Shown: positions 1 to 7,776 of the stretch, piece after piece
Position numbering within the stretch: position 1 is the first letter of the stretch
How the letters are laid out: the number at the start of each line of letters is the position of its first letter
Source of the DNA: Singulisphaera sp. GP187
GTDB lineage: Bacteria; Planctomycetota; Planctomycetia; Isosphaerales; Isosphaeraceae
Assembly: GCF_900129635.1 (NCBI RefSeq)
Contig: NZ_FSRB01000001.1
Coordinates: 5,607,501 to 5,671,500, forward strand
Direction of reading: 5' to 3'
Length of the DNA: 64,000 nt
Notes under the pieces: generated by a model
What the model saw: only the letters and a program-made list of their open reading frames with translations
What the model was told of the DNA's origin: nothing
Databases searched by the model: none
Made by a program: the position numbers and the translations under genes

Positions 1-125
1 AACACGAATGGCAGCCGGTCTGAACAACGCCGTCGCCGCCCGACCCGACCTGAGATGGTTTGTCCTGACGAGTCAGTGAGGGGGCCGGGGGCCGCAGGTG
101 CTCCACCCGCCATTCAATCCTCCCC

Positions 126-197
126 CCTGGGACCGCGGGCGACCCGCCCGCTCTTGGTTTGAAATTGAGAAGCGGGCGGATCGCCCGCGTTCCCAGG
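126..197. repeat. Imperfect inverted repeat, about 27-bp arms
   Basis: The left arm at 126-152 and the right arm at 171-197 are near-complementary, with an 18-base AT-rich loop. The arms carry the motif gggaccgcgggcgacccgcc and its complement. Related wording recurs at about 55300 (gggaccgcgggcg) and 55618 (gggtcgctcgcggtcccag), so this appears to be one copy of a dispersed intergenic repeat. No coding role is seen. Confidence 0.7.
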
Positions 198-260
198 GAG
201 GAATGGAATTCCATACCCGAGGGGGGCGAGGCGCCCGTGGTCCCAGGGAATGCTAATGCT

Positions 261-279
261 CCAGGTGCCCGGCACCTGG
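261..279 (-). terminator. Perfect 9-bp hairpin just downstream of the 288-572 gene
   Basis: ccaggtgcc and ggcacctgg pair around a single central base. The hairpin lies 8 bases beyond the stop of the minus-strand gene at 288, so it could stop or protect that transcript. There is no T-run after it on the minus strand, so intrinsic termination is uncertain. Confidence 0.4.
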
Positions 280-287
280 AGGTTAGG

Positions 288-572
288 TCAGGGGTCGATC
301 AGGAGGGATCGAGGCGCCACGACGACTCTCCGGCGCTGTAAGGCGCGAACGGTGACGCCCAGGCTCATCAAGGCCCAGGCGGCTTCCACGAGCAGGACCC
401 CGGGATTCGGCGGTGTCAGGGCCGAGATCGCCAGGAGGGTCGAACCGGAGAGGTTGAGCAGACCGTAGACGATTCCGTCGGCCCGCATGCCGGCGTACTG
501 GCTTGCGCCGTAGGCGGACAGGACCAGGAGTGCCCCTACGATCGAGAAGAACTGGATCAGGGTGGTCACCAT
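288..572 (-). CDS. Small CBU_0592-like integral membrane protein
   Basis: This 94-residue protein is almost wholly hydrophobic up to residue 78. I see three likely membrane helices, at about 4-22, 32-50 and 58-76, followed by a basic tail with RALQRRR. The pattern, including GASQYAGMRADGIVYGLLN with a conserved YG.LN..G turn, matches the small CBU_0592-type membrane proteins of unknown function. No catalytic residues are recognisable. It stands alone in a repeat-bearing spacer and is followed by the hairpin at 261-279. A role cannot be assigned. The hydrophobic pattern makes it unlikely to be a chance frame. Confidence 0.65.
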   Translation of the reverse strand: MVTTLIQFFSIVGALLVLSAYGASQYAGMRADGIVYGLLNLSGSTLLAISALTPPNPGVLLVEAAWALMSLGVTVRALQRRRVVVAPRSLLIDP

Positions 573-1101
573 CGGTGAAGTCCTCGCGGAGGCCCAATTG
601 TCGGCCGCTCGAGGCGCGGTGCCTCGCCGAGGGCCGAAGCGACAGCGAGAAGGTTCCGGCTCCCGACGGTGGAATTGTTCGGGAGTTGCCCGCCGCTGGT
701 CAAGAACCTAACAGCGAGGATTGAAATGCAAATGAAGGGTTTGTTTGAATCTGATGATGAGTGCTTATTTCATGGTGTAATCGCACCAACCCCTGAGGGG
801 ATGTGATGTTGGTTATGCCGAAGTGCTATGTCCCCCCAGCGGACCGACCGGGGCCAGCCTGCCTTGGGATGAAGCGAAGCGTGATTGATCCCCGGAACTT
901 GCACGCTGGACCGAGGAAAATGACGTTTCCTCATTGTGCCGGAAATCATCGAAGAATACAAGGGTGTGCCCGCGCACTGATGGGCAGAGCAGAGCTGAGG
1001 GGGTGTGATGGGGGGACGTCAGACGGGGATCGGGACCGGAGCCGCATTGGCTCCGGCCCCATTGGCCATGAACGGTGGCGTGGTTCGCCAACTCTCGGGT
1101 G
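573..1101. other. Spacer without a recognised gene
   Basis: The open frames on both strands here are short, cysteine/arginine-rich and without hydrophobic or motif structure. The stretch at about 720-790 is AT-richer than its surroundings and might hold the promoter of the minus-strand gene at 288-572, but I could not place boxes with confidence. Nothing else is seen. Confidence 0.5.
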
Positions 1102-2208
1102 TCAGGCCGAGGGAACCAATTCGTTCGCCGGCACCGGTTCGAGCCGGCCCATTCGGTAGAGCCAGCGGACGTGCGATGCCAGGGCGTCGCGGAAGGTCGG
1201 GTGAATCTGGTAGGGAATGCCGAAGTCTTTGCAGGTTGCCTCGACGATCGGCGAGATCGCCGGATAGTGAACGTGGCAGACCTTCGGGAACAAGTGGTGC
1301 TCGATCTGATAGTTCAGACCGCCCAGATACCACGTCAGGAACCGGTTGCGCGGCGCGAAGTTGGCCGTCGTCCGCACCTGGTGCTCGGCCCAGCCCGCTT
1401 CGACCGAGTTGGACTCGGTGGTGGCGACATGGACCTCGGTTTCCTCCAGGCAATGCGCCAACTGGAACGTGGTGGTCAGCACCGTGCCGAGCGTGAACGT
1501 GGTGAGCGCATACAATCCGAGGACGGGCAAGGTCGGATAGAGCATCAGCGGCAGGATCAGCGACCACCCATAGAAGAACAGCTTGCCGAAGAGCGTGGCG
1601 ATCAAGACCAGCTTGCTCGGCCTCGGAATCGGCGTGCCGCCAATGTCGCTGTTCACCAGGTCGCGATAGTCCGCGTAGAAATGCCAGTTGGCGGGCAAAA
1701 GACCATAAATGAACCAGATGTAAATGTATTGGTATTTGTGGTAACGAAGCAGAGGTTGGGTCGGAGCGAGCCGTAAGAAGGGCTCGATGTCCACGTCCAC
1801 GTCGATCCCGGAGATGTTCGTGTAGGTGTGGTGGACGATGTTGTGCTTCCAGTACCAGATGTAGGAGCTGCCGCCCATGACGTCGAGGCAGCAGCCGAAG
1901 ATCCGGTTGACCCAGCGATTGCGCGAGTAGCCGCCATGGTTGGCGTCATGTTGCACGCTGACGCCGATGCCGGCCATTCCGACTGCCAGGCAGATTGCGG
2001 CGAATGGGGTAAGCCACCAGACCAGCGTGTTGGTGATCAGCAGGAGGTAGAAGCTAATTGTCCAGGTGAGCAGGATCGCCGACTTCAGATACATCCACGC
2101 GGCGTCGCGCGGCGAGATCCGTACCCCTTCGAAGTACTCGGCAACCCGGCGTTTGAGCTCGAGGTGGAATGTTCCGGAGCCCGGGAAATGAACCCGTATC
2201 GGTTCCAA
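1102..2208 (-). CDS. Membrane fatty acid desaturase, front-end (QIEHH) type
   Basis: This 368-residue integral membrane di-iron desaturase would insert a double bond into a fatty acyl chain (acyl-CoA or lipid-linked). All three histidine boxes are present: HDANH at 87-91, HNIVHH at 122-127 and QIEHH at 301-305. Hydrophobic segments at about 43-60, 66-85 and 205-245 fit the usual four-helix topology. Glutamine in place of the first histidine of box 3 is the hallmark of front-end (delta-5/delta-6, linoleoyl-CoA-like) desaturases. There is no fused cytochrome b5 domain, so an external electron donor is expected. The start is a TTG preceded by AAGGGTGA; the next Met is at residue 39, too close to the first helix. 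The gene is monocistronic here. Substrate and regioselectivity are inferred from family only. Confidence 0.88.
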   Translation of the reverse strand: MEPIRVHFPGSGTFHLELKRRVAEYFEGVRISPRDAAWMYLKSAILLTWTISFYLLLITNTLVWWLTPFAAICLAVGMAGIGVSVQHDANHGGYSRNRWVNRIFGCCLDVMGGSSYIWYWKHNIVHHTYTNISGIDVDVDIEPFLRLAPTQPLLRYHKYQYIYIWFIYGLLPANWHFYADYRDLVNSDIGGTPIPRPSKLVLIATLFGKLFFYGWSLILPLMLYPTLPVLGLYALTTFTLGTVLTTTFQLAHCLEETEVHVATTESNSVEAGWAEHQVRTTANFAPRNRFLTWYLGGLNYQIEHHLFPKVCHVHYPAISPIVEATCKDFGIPYQIHPTFRDALASHVRWLYRMGRLEPVPANELVPSA

Positions 2209-2836
2209 AGAATCACCCTTGATATCTAGACGTTATAGAAGCGCTCTACGAACCGAGTGGGACCAGCACTCGATCCGTCGTCCGGCCTTCGCAAGAAAGG
2301 GAGCGTCCGGCGGGCGATCTCGAAGCCGAGCGTCGGGTGGTCCGGCCGGGGGGCGCCAGGGGCGCTTGGGCCAGGATTATCGATCGACGCTAGGTAGAGA
2401 ATCGGGCTTTCCATTCCACGTCTTGGGCGGCTGGTCGAGAGCGGCGGTGCCCTGGATCGAGGCGGGGGTGGAGCTTTGCCGGGAGGACGGCTTGTTCCGG
2501 TCTGGCCCGCTTATCGCCTCGGGCGATGGATGCGAACAAATATTTCACCGGATCGCACCGACCAATTCAATAGCCCAGTCGGCCGAACCGGACTTGAACT
2601 CGCAAGAAAACATCACACCTCATGAACCTGTAAGCCTTTACGGCAGATGAACTTTGGGCCTCGCCCGCCGCTGACTTGACGCGGCGCACGCTGGCGGGAC
2701 AGACGTGACTCGGTTCGCCGCGCCCGGTATGCTCCACTCCAGAGCCGATCGTCGTGCGGAATTCCGCGGCCGCGGCTTGTCCCCCGCGAGGACGAACCTC
2801 CCAGGCGAACCGAACCATTCTGGAGGACTCATCTCG
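2209..2836. other. 628-base spacer, no gene recognised
   Basis: It lies between the divergent desaturase and hydrolase genes. The open frames are arginine/proline-rich shadows without family character. A minus-strand stretch at about 2580-2600 resembles a tRNA T-loop but does not fold as a tRNA. GGAGG at 2822-2826 serves the hydrolase start at 2837. Confidence 0.5.
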
Positions 2837-3868
2837 ATGCGCTCGCTTTTCTTCATTTTACGACGCGCACTTGCATGCACGCTGGTGGCGATGCTCATCG
2901 GAGCATTTGCGACCAGCCCGGCACTCTCCCAGGCCCCGAAGCCCGAGGCCAAGGCCAAAGACAAGGCGAAGGACAAACCGGCGGTGCCGCAACGGCCGCC
3001 TACGTTCGCCAACGTGCCTTATGGAGATCACGAGCGCGAGGTTCTCGATTTCTACAAGGCGGAGTCGACGACCCCGACTCCCCTGGTTGTCTACATCCAC
3101 GGTGGCGGCTGGATGAACGGAGACAAGGCGCGGGTGGGCACCGTCGATTTGAAGAAGCTGCTGGATCAGGGGATCTCGGTCGCGGCGATCAATTATCGGT
3201 TCCTTCCCCAGGCGTATGAGGCCGACGTCAAGCCGCCGGTCAAGTGGCCGCTGGAAGACGCCGCGCGAGCGCTTCAGTTCCTACGGTCCAAGGCCGGCGA
3301 GTGGAACATCGACAAGACGCGCGTGGCGGCCACCGGCGGGTCGGCCGGCGCCTGCTCGTCCCTCTGGCTGGCGATGCACGACGACCTGGCCAAGCCTGAG
3401 AGCACCGACCCGGTGGCTCGCGAGTCGACCCGCCTGACCTGTGCGGCGGTCGTCGGCGCGCAGACGGCGCTTGATGCCAAGCAACTCCGGTCGTGGATGC
3501 CCAATATGGCCTATGGGGGTCACGCTTTCGGCTTCTGGAAAAAAGGGCAGAATCGCACGGACGAGTTCCGGACGTTCTACGAACACCGCGATGAGGTCTT
3601 GCCCTGGATCAAGGAATACTCCCCCCATGAGCATGCCAGCGCAGGCGACCCGCCCCTCTACCTCGACTACCCGGCGCAGGACAAGCCGGCCAAAGTCGGC
3701 GAAGAACAGCGCGATCCTACCCACTCGGCCGTCCTCGGCCTGATGCTTCAAGAGAAGCTCAAACAAGAGGGCGTCGAAACCCACCTCAAGTACCCGGGCC
3801 AAAACGATCCGGACTATGCCAACGGCACCGAGTTTCTGATCGCCAAGCTCAAGCCGACACGCCCGTAA
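2837..3868 (+). CDS. Secreted alpha/beta hydrolase (esterase/lipase type)
   Basis: This 343-residue exported carboxylester hydrolase has a signal peptide in residues 1-31, with a hydrophobic core ACTLVAMLIGAFA and a likely cleavage after ALS-Q or nearby. A lysine-rich linker at 34-50 follows, then an alpha/beta-hydrolase fold. The oxyanion loop HGGGW lies at 88-92 and the nucleophile elbow GGSAG has Ser169. These are the marks of the BD-FAE/hormone-sensitive-lipase-like esterases often found among planctomycete polysaccharide and ester degraders. The chosen ATG has GGAGG ten bases upstream. An in-frame GTG 44 codons earlier would add a polar leader before the signal peptide and is unlikely. 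The natural ester is unknown. No operon partner is seen. Confidence 0.82.
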   Translation: MRSLFFILRRALACTLVAMLIGAFATSPALSQAPKPEAKAKDKAKDKPAVPQRPPTFANVPYGDHEREVLDFYKAESTTPTPLVVYIHGGGWMNGDKARVGTVDLKKLLDQGISVAAINYRFLPQAYEADVKPPVKWPLEDAARALQFLRSKAGEWNIDKTRVAATGGSAGACSSLWLAMHDDLAKPESTDPVARESTRLTCAAVVGAQTALDAKQLRSWMPNMAYGGHAFGFWKKGQNRTDEFRTFYEHRDEVLPWIKEYSPHEHASAGDPPLYLDYPAQDKPAKVGEEQRDPTHSAVLGLMLQEKLKQEGVETHLKYPGQNDPDYANGTEFLIAKLKPTRP

Positions 3869-3971
3869 TCAGGGACCTCGCATTCGTGGTTCAGCAGGCG
3901 AGCGGGGAGCGTAAGCTCCCTGTCGTCTCAGTAGGTGGACCTGAACGACCTTTGTATTGAATAATGTGCAA

Positions 3972-4060
3972 GCCTTGGGTACCACGGGTTGTACTCAACC
4001 CGTGAGCCAAAAACCTGGCCCATCGCTCACGGGTTGAGTACAACCCGTGGCACCCAAGGC
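3972..4060. repeat. Long inverted repeat, 35-bp arms (dispersed family)
   Basis: The arm at 3972-4006 begins gccttgggtaccacgggttg. The arm at 4026-4060 ends acccgtggcacccaaggc. They are complementary over 35 bp with a single mismatch and a 19-base spacer. A shorter relative (gccacggttgtacccaaccc) lies at 41331-41355. The element sits 3' of both the hydrolase gene and the minus-strand operon that ends at 4158. It could act as a bidirectional transcript-end hairpin or be a small palindromic mobile repeat. Confidence 0.75.
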
Positions 4061-4157
4061 CTTTGCATCCCTGCGGTCGCCCATCAGAAAAATACCAAAA
4101 GACAGGGAACTGACGCTCTCCGCTCGCCCATTCGGGGCGAGCGAAGAAGAAACGTTC

Positions 4158-5162
4158 TCAGCGTGGGGAGCCGTGGGACGCGGCTGGAATGGAGCGATAG
4201 AGCTTGGCCAGTTCGACCAATAAGGGTTCGAGGCGGCGATAGTAGGCGTCGGGCGTGAGTTTCTCCTTCTCGTCGCGGAGGGCGGCGATGGAGAGTTCGA
4301 GCTGGTCGCGTTTTTGCCTGACTTCTGCGGGCAGCTTGCGTTCGCGATCGCTCGGGATGAGGACGAACTGGTTGGCGCGGATGCCGTCCAGGGGGGCTCC
4401 GTCCTTGGCGCGACGGGTGGCGCGGACGCCGCGAAACCAGGCGGCCGGCGTACCCAGTTTATCGCCGTTGTCGTCGAGGAGTGCGTGTTCGGTGGCGAGT
4501 TGTGACTGTTCGCGATATGATTCTTCGACCCGTCCCCCGGCCGTTAAATAGGCTTCCAAAAGCGAGACCTGGCCGTCTTTATCGAGGTCGGCGCGAGGGT
4601 TGTCGGCGATCGCTTCGGCGATGTGCTGGCCGAAGCGAGCATAGTTTTGTTCGTTGCCGCTCCGGGTCGCGGTGATGATGACGCGGTCGGGGCCCGAGAG
4701 GCGGTTAAGGAACGGGCCGCTGGCCGAGGCGCAGTTGATGACCGCGATCGGCCGCTGGAGCGGTTTGAGCCACTCGAACAGCTCGAGGTCGGTCACATCC
4801 GGACCCCGCAGGTTGAACTTGGCCTCGCGGCCGTCGTAGGTCCCGTGGCCGATCAGAACGATCCAAAGCGGTTCCCGCCCGGCGCCTGCCTTGGCTTTCT
4901 CGGCCAGGATCGACTGCAAGCGATCGTGGTCGGTGGTGCCTTTGGTGTCCGTGCCCGGTTCATGGACCAGGCCGATCGCGATCGATTCCGCCTTCGCTTT
5001 CTCGGCGGCGGCCTGCCACTGGTTGGCCCACTGACGGAACCGGGCCTCGTACACCGCACTTCCCGGAGCGCCGACGACGATGAGAACGGCCGGCCGATGA
5101 TCGTCGGTCGCGGCCGCCGTGGTCACGCCCAAGCCCAAGCAGATCGCGAGGAGTATTGTCAT
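4158..5162 (-). CDS. Exported clan-CD (C13/caspase-like) cysteine protease with EF-hand loop
   Basis: This 334-residue protein has a signal peptide at about 1-18 (TILLAICLGLGVTTAAA). A caspase/legumain-like core follows: a first strand AVLIVVGAPG at 25-34, the catalytic histidine in LIGHGTYDG (His106), and the catalytic cysteine in VINCASASG (Cys144). ITATRSGNEQNYARFG at 163-178 occupies the place where legumain-type enzymes have a TA...E..Y block. A canonical 12-residue EF-hand loop, DLDKDGQVSLLE, spans 192-203 and suggests calcium control. The C-terminal 60 residues look helical. This is the last gene of the MoxR/vWA row; its ATG is 14 bases after the stop of the 5177-7537 gene, so it is almost certainly co-transcribed. 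Protease activity is inferred from the His/Cys pair; the target is unknown. Confidence 0.78.
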   Translation of the reverse strand: MTILLAICLGLGVTTAAATDDHRPAVLIVVGAPGSAVYEARFRQWANQWQAAAEKAKAESIAIGLVHEPGTDTKGTTDHDRLQSILAEKAKAGAGREPLWIVLIGHGTYDGREAKFNLRGPDVTDLELFEWLKPLQRPIAVINCASASGPFLNRLSGPDRVIITATRSGNEQNYARFGQHIAEAIADNPRADLDKDGQVSLLEAYLTAGGRVEESYREQSQLATEHALLDDNGDKLGTPAAWFRGVRATRRAKDGAPLDGIRANQFVLIPSDRERKLPAEVRQKRDQLELSIAALRDEKEKLTPDAYYRRLEPLLVELAKLYRSIPAASHGSPR

Positions 5163-5176
5163 GATTGTTGTTGGGG

Positions 5177-7537
5177 TTACGCGAGTCCGTTGATGCGTCG
5201 TAGTCCCCATTCGGCCGTCAGGCAGGCGATGGCGATGAGGAAGTAGAGCGGTTGATGCCACAACGGCGAGGTCCACGGTTCGCTGATCGGCGCGTGGCGT
5301 GACGAGAGGCTGGCGACGAACGGGGCGAGCCGGGTGCCGTCCACGACTTCTCCCTTGGTCTGGGCCGCGATCGTCTCGAGGAGTTCCCGGTCGGGCTTGA
5401 GGCGGGCGAATTCGTCGGCTGCGGGTTGAGCGGCCCAGCCCGCTTCCTTCTCGCCGAGGGTGCTGCCGTCGGGTGCGTTGGCGGTGGTTGTCACTCGATA
5501 GGCGCCGGGCTGCTTGGTGACGTAGGTCGCGGTGTAGACGCCGGCCTCCTTGCGGTCGGGTTCGGCGTCCAGGGTCAGGTCGTCTCCGCCAGGGAGGCTG
5601 ATTTTGAAGCGGACCTTCGCGTTGTCGAGCGGTCGGTACTCGGCGTCGCGCACTCGGGTGGTGAGCACGACGGCCGGCGCGGTGGAATCGGCCTTGGGAT
5701 CGACGTTGACCTCGACCTGTCCCGGGACGTCGCCGACCAGCCAGCGGACGGTCTGACGCCATGAACGATCGAGGTCGCTCTCGGCCGGATCCGCGCGGCG
5801 CATCCCCCAGCGCCAGAGGTCGCCGATCATCAGGGCCGCGACGTGCCCCTTGCCGAACGGCTGCGCCACGAGTGCGGGGGCGAGGTTGCCGGCGGTGTTC
5901 CGCACCTGGGAGAGCACGGCCGCCCCCGGCTTGATGGAGCCGACCTGGCTGAGCGTGCGGAATGGAGGCATGGTTGCGAGCCGCTGCCGCTCCTCCTCCT
6001 CGGTCTTGCGGGTTCGGACCCAGGGTTGGAGCCAGCCTTCGCGGGTGAGCACGAGCTGATAGTCTTCCGGCTCGGGGATCGTGGCGGGCCGGTTGAGGTA
6101 GACGGGCAAGAGCTCCCCGACAGGGTTGCGGTCGTACTTGCCGTCGGCGAACGAGTCGGGGCCGCCGAGCATGAGGAGTCCGCCACCGCGTTGGCTCACG
6201 AAGTTGCGGAGCAGGCCGAGCTGGTCCTGGGTGAAGAACTCGGCCTCGATGTCGTCGAGCACGACTGCGTGGTAGCGGTACAGTTCGTCGGCCGTCTTGG
6301 GGAATCCGTCGCGAAGCTCGACCTCGTCGCGCGTGCCCAGGCGGACAAGGACCGGCTGGTCGACGCGCTCGGCCGTATCGGCGTCGGGGTTGTCGAACCC
6401 GTCGAACAGCGGGGCCGCCGATGAGGAGCGAGCGCTCCGGAAATCAAACTTGGGCTGGCGCTTGGCGATCCGGACCAGGCCGACGAGATCGATCTGTTCG
6501 TCCTCGGCCAGGGCGCGACGAAGGAATTTGAATTCCCAGTTGGGCCGCCCGCTCACGTAGAGCACCCGGTAAGGGCCGCTCCCCTGATCGACGACGATGA
6601 GCCGGCTATTGTTGGCGAGCGTCTGCTCGCCGGAAGGTTTTGTGGTGTTCGGTTGTTGATGTACCGTTTCTTCCGAGCCGGCGAACGCCCGGACGCGGTA
6701 AATGCTGACCCCTTTTCGCTCGGGTCGGAACTGGAACCGAAAGTTGAGCGGCTTGTCGTTGTCCCCCGTGGCTTTCGCCTCGAGCCGTTCGATGTCTCGG
6801 CCGGCCTCGTCGGTGACGACGGCGACGATCGTCTCCCCCTTGAAGCCGGTGGCCGTGACGTCGGCGCGGACGACGACGGGGGCCGACTCGAAGTTGGTCT
6901 GGCTGATCGAGACCTGGGTGACGCCGATGTCTTTGGCGACCCCTTGCGCGGGGGGGATCACGGGATAGATCGGTGGCAAGTCCAGCCCGTCGAGGTTGCC
7001 GACGTCGGTTCGATTGCCGTCGCTGAAGAGCAAGACGCCAGCGAGCGGCAGGCCGTGGAACCGCTTCGCAAGCGCGGAGAGCGATGCGTTGAGCGTGGTC
7101 CCCGTGCCGTCGAACGCGAGGGTGTCGAAGCCGTCGACGGCGCGGAGGTGCGAGTCAAACGCATAATTGCGCACGTCGAAGTCCTGTCCGAGCCGGGTCT
7201 TCCAGCTCGATTCCTTGGCGAGCAAGTCGCGCACCCAATCACCTCGGGTACGCGGGGCGTTGCCGTCTCGGATCAGCAGGCTCTGGCTATTATCGGCCAG
7301 GATCACGAACGCGTTCGCCCCGCGCCGCGGCCGCGTGCCGGTCAGCAGCGGTTCGAGCAAGCTGAGCGCCAGGGCCGTGAAGCCAGCGACTTTCAAGAGC
7401 ACGCCGGCGACCTTCACGGACCGAGTCGTCCGCGCCCGTCCGTAGCTCCAAAGGAGCGAGACGGCCGCGACCCCGATGATGAGGCCCGCTCCGGTCAGCC
7501 ATTGAGGCGATCCCCAGATGATGGAAGGCATCGTCAT
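5177..7537 (-). CDS. Membrane-anchored vWA / glutamine-amidotransferase-like protein
   Basis: This 786-residue protein has two N-terminal membrane helices at about 14-32 and 42-62. A vWA-like domain follows, with MIDAS residues in ILADNSQS, the GTGTT loop and LLFSDGN. Then comes an Ig-like stretch, and a class-I glutamine-amidotransferase-like domain (the region VLDDIEAEFFT... RGGGLLMLGG). The latter is typical of large periplasmic planctomycete vWA proteins and normally lacks a working catalytic triad. A C-terminal beta domain and a last hydrophobic helix (LYFLIAIACLTAEWGL) end the protein. It belongs to the MoxR row, probably as a metal-binding partner of the MoxR ATPase. A 239-base spacer with a hairpin repeat separates it from the DUF4175 gene upstream; the protease gene follows closely. 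Confidence 0.82.
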   Translation of the reverse strand: MTMPSIIWGSPQWLTGAGLIIGVAAVSLLWSYGRARTTRSVKVAGVLLKVAGFTALALSLLEPLLTGTRPRRGANAFVILADNSQSLLIRDGNAPRTRGDWVRDLLAKESSWKTRLGQDFDVRNYAFDSHLRAVDGFDTLAFDGTGTTLNASLSALAKRFHGLPLAGVLLFSDGNRTDVGNLDGLDLPPIYPVIPPAQGVAKDIGVTQVSISQTNFESAPVVVRADVTATGFKGETIVAVVTDEAGRDIERLEAKATGDNDKPLNFRFQFRPERKGVSIYRVRAFAGSEETVHQQPNTTKPSGEQTLANNSRLIVVDQGSGPYRVLYVSGRPNWEFKFLRRALAEDEQIDLVGLVRIAKRQPKFDFRSARSSSAAPLFDGFDNPDADTAERVDQPVLVRLGTRDEVELRDGFPKTADELYRYHAVVLDDIEAEFFTQDQLGLLRNFVSQRGGGLLMLGGPDSFADGKYDRNPVGELLPVYLNRPATIPEPEDYQLVLTREGWLQPWVRTRKTEEEERQRLATMPPFRTLSQVGSIKPGAAVLSQVRNTAGNLAPALVAQPFGKGHVAALMIGDLWRWGMRRADPAESDLDRSWRQTVRWLVGDVPGQVEVNVDPKADSTAPAVVLTTRVRDAEYRPLDNAKVRFKISLPGGDDLTLDAEPDRKEAGVYTATYVTKQPGAYRVTTTANAPDGSTLGEKEAGWAAQPAADEFARLKPDRELLETIAAQTKGEVVDGTRLAPFVASLSSRHAPISEPWTSPLWHQPLYFLIAIACLTAEWGLRRINGLA

Positions 7538-7625
7538 CGACCACGTCTCATTCGTGCATGGCGTGAATTGTTTGCGTGTTGAAATCGTTGGGTCATTGGG
7601 TGGTCATGTCGTCTCGCGGCCTCGG

Positions 7626-7715
7626 CTCGTTCTCCCACGCTCTGCGGTCCCACCCGCCGGGGAAGACGACGCGGAGCGTCGCGGACGGCATTCCCACGCA
7701 GAGCGTGGGAACGAG
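7626..7715. repeat. Hairpin repeat inside the MoxR operon (gtgggaacgag family)
   Basis: The outer arms ctcgttctcccacgctctgc at 7626-7645 and gcagagcgtgggaacgag at 7698-7715 pair. A second small palindrome, gacgcggagcgtc, lies between them at 7668-7680. A closely related element lies at 55417-55535. It fills most of the gap between two co-directional genes, so the transcript of the downstream vWA and protease genes would carry this structure. Confidence 0.75.
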
Positions 7716-7776
7716 ATCCCGGTATTCTTGCGACTGTCTCCATGTTTTGCTGGATTTGTTTGGAGAGCCAGGGTGA

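Noticed and set aside
2561..2645. Minus-strand stretch with a tRNA-like T-loop (gttcaagtcc)
   Set aside because: The flanking bases do not pair as a T-stem, and no acceptor, D or anticodon arm can be built around it. At best it is a degenerate fragment.
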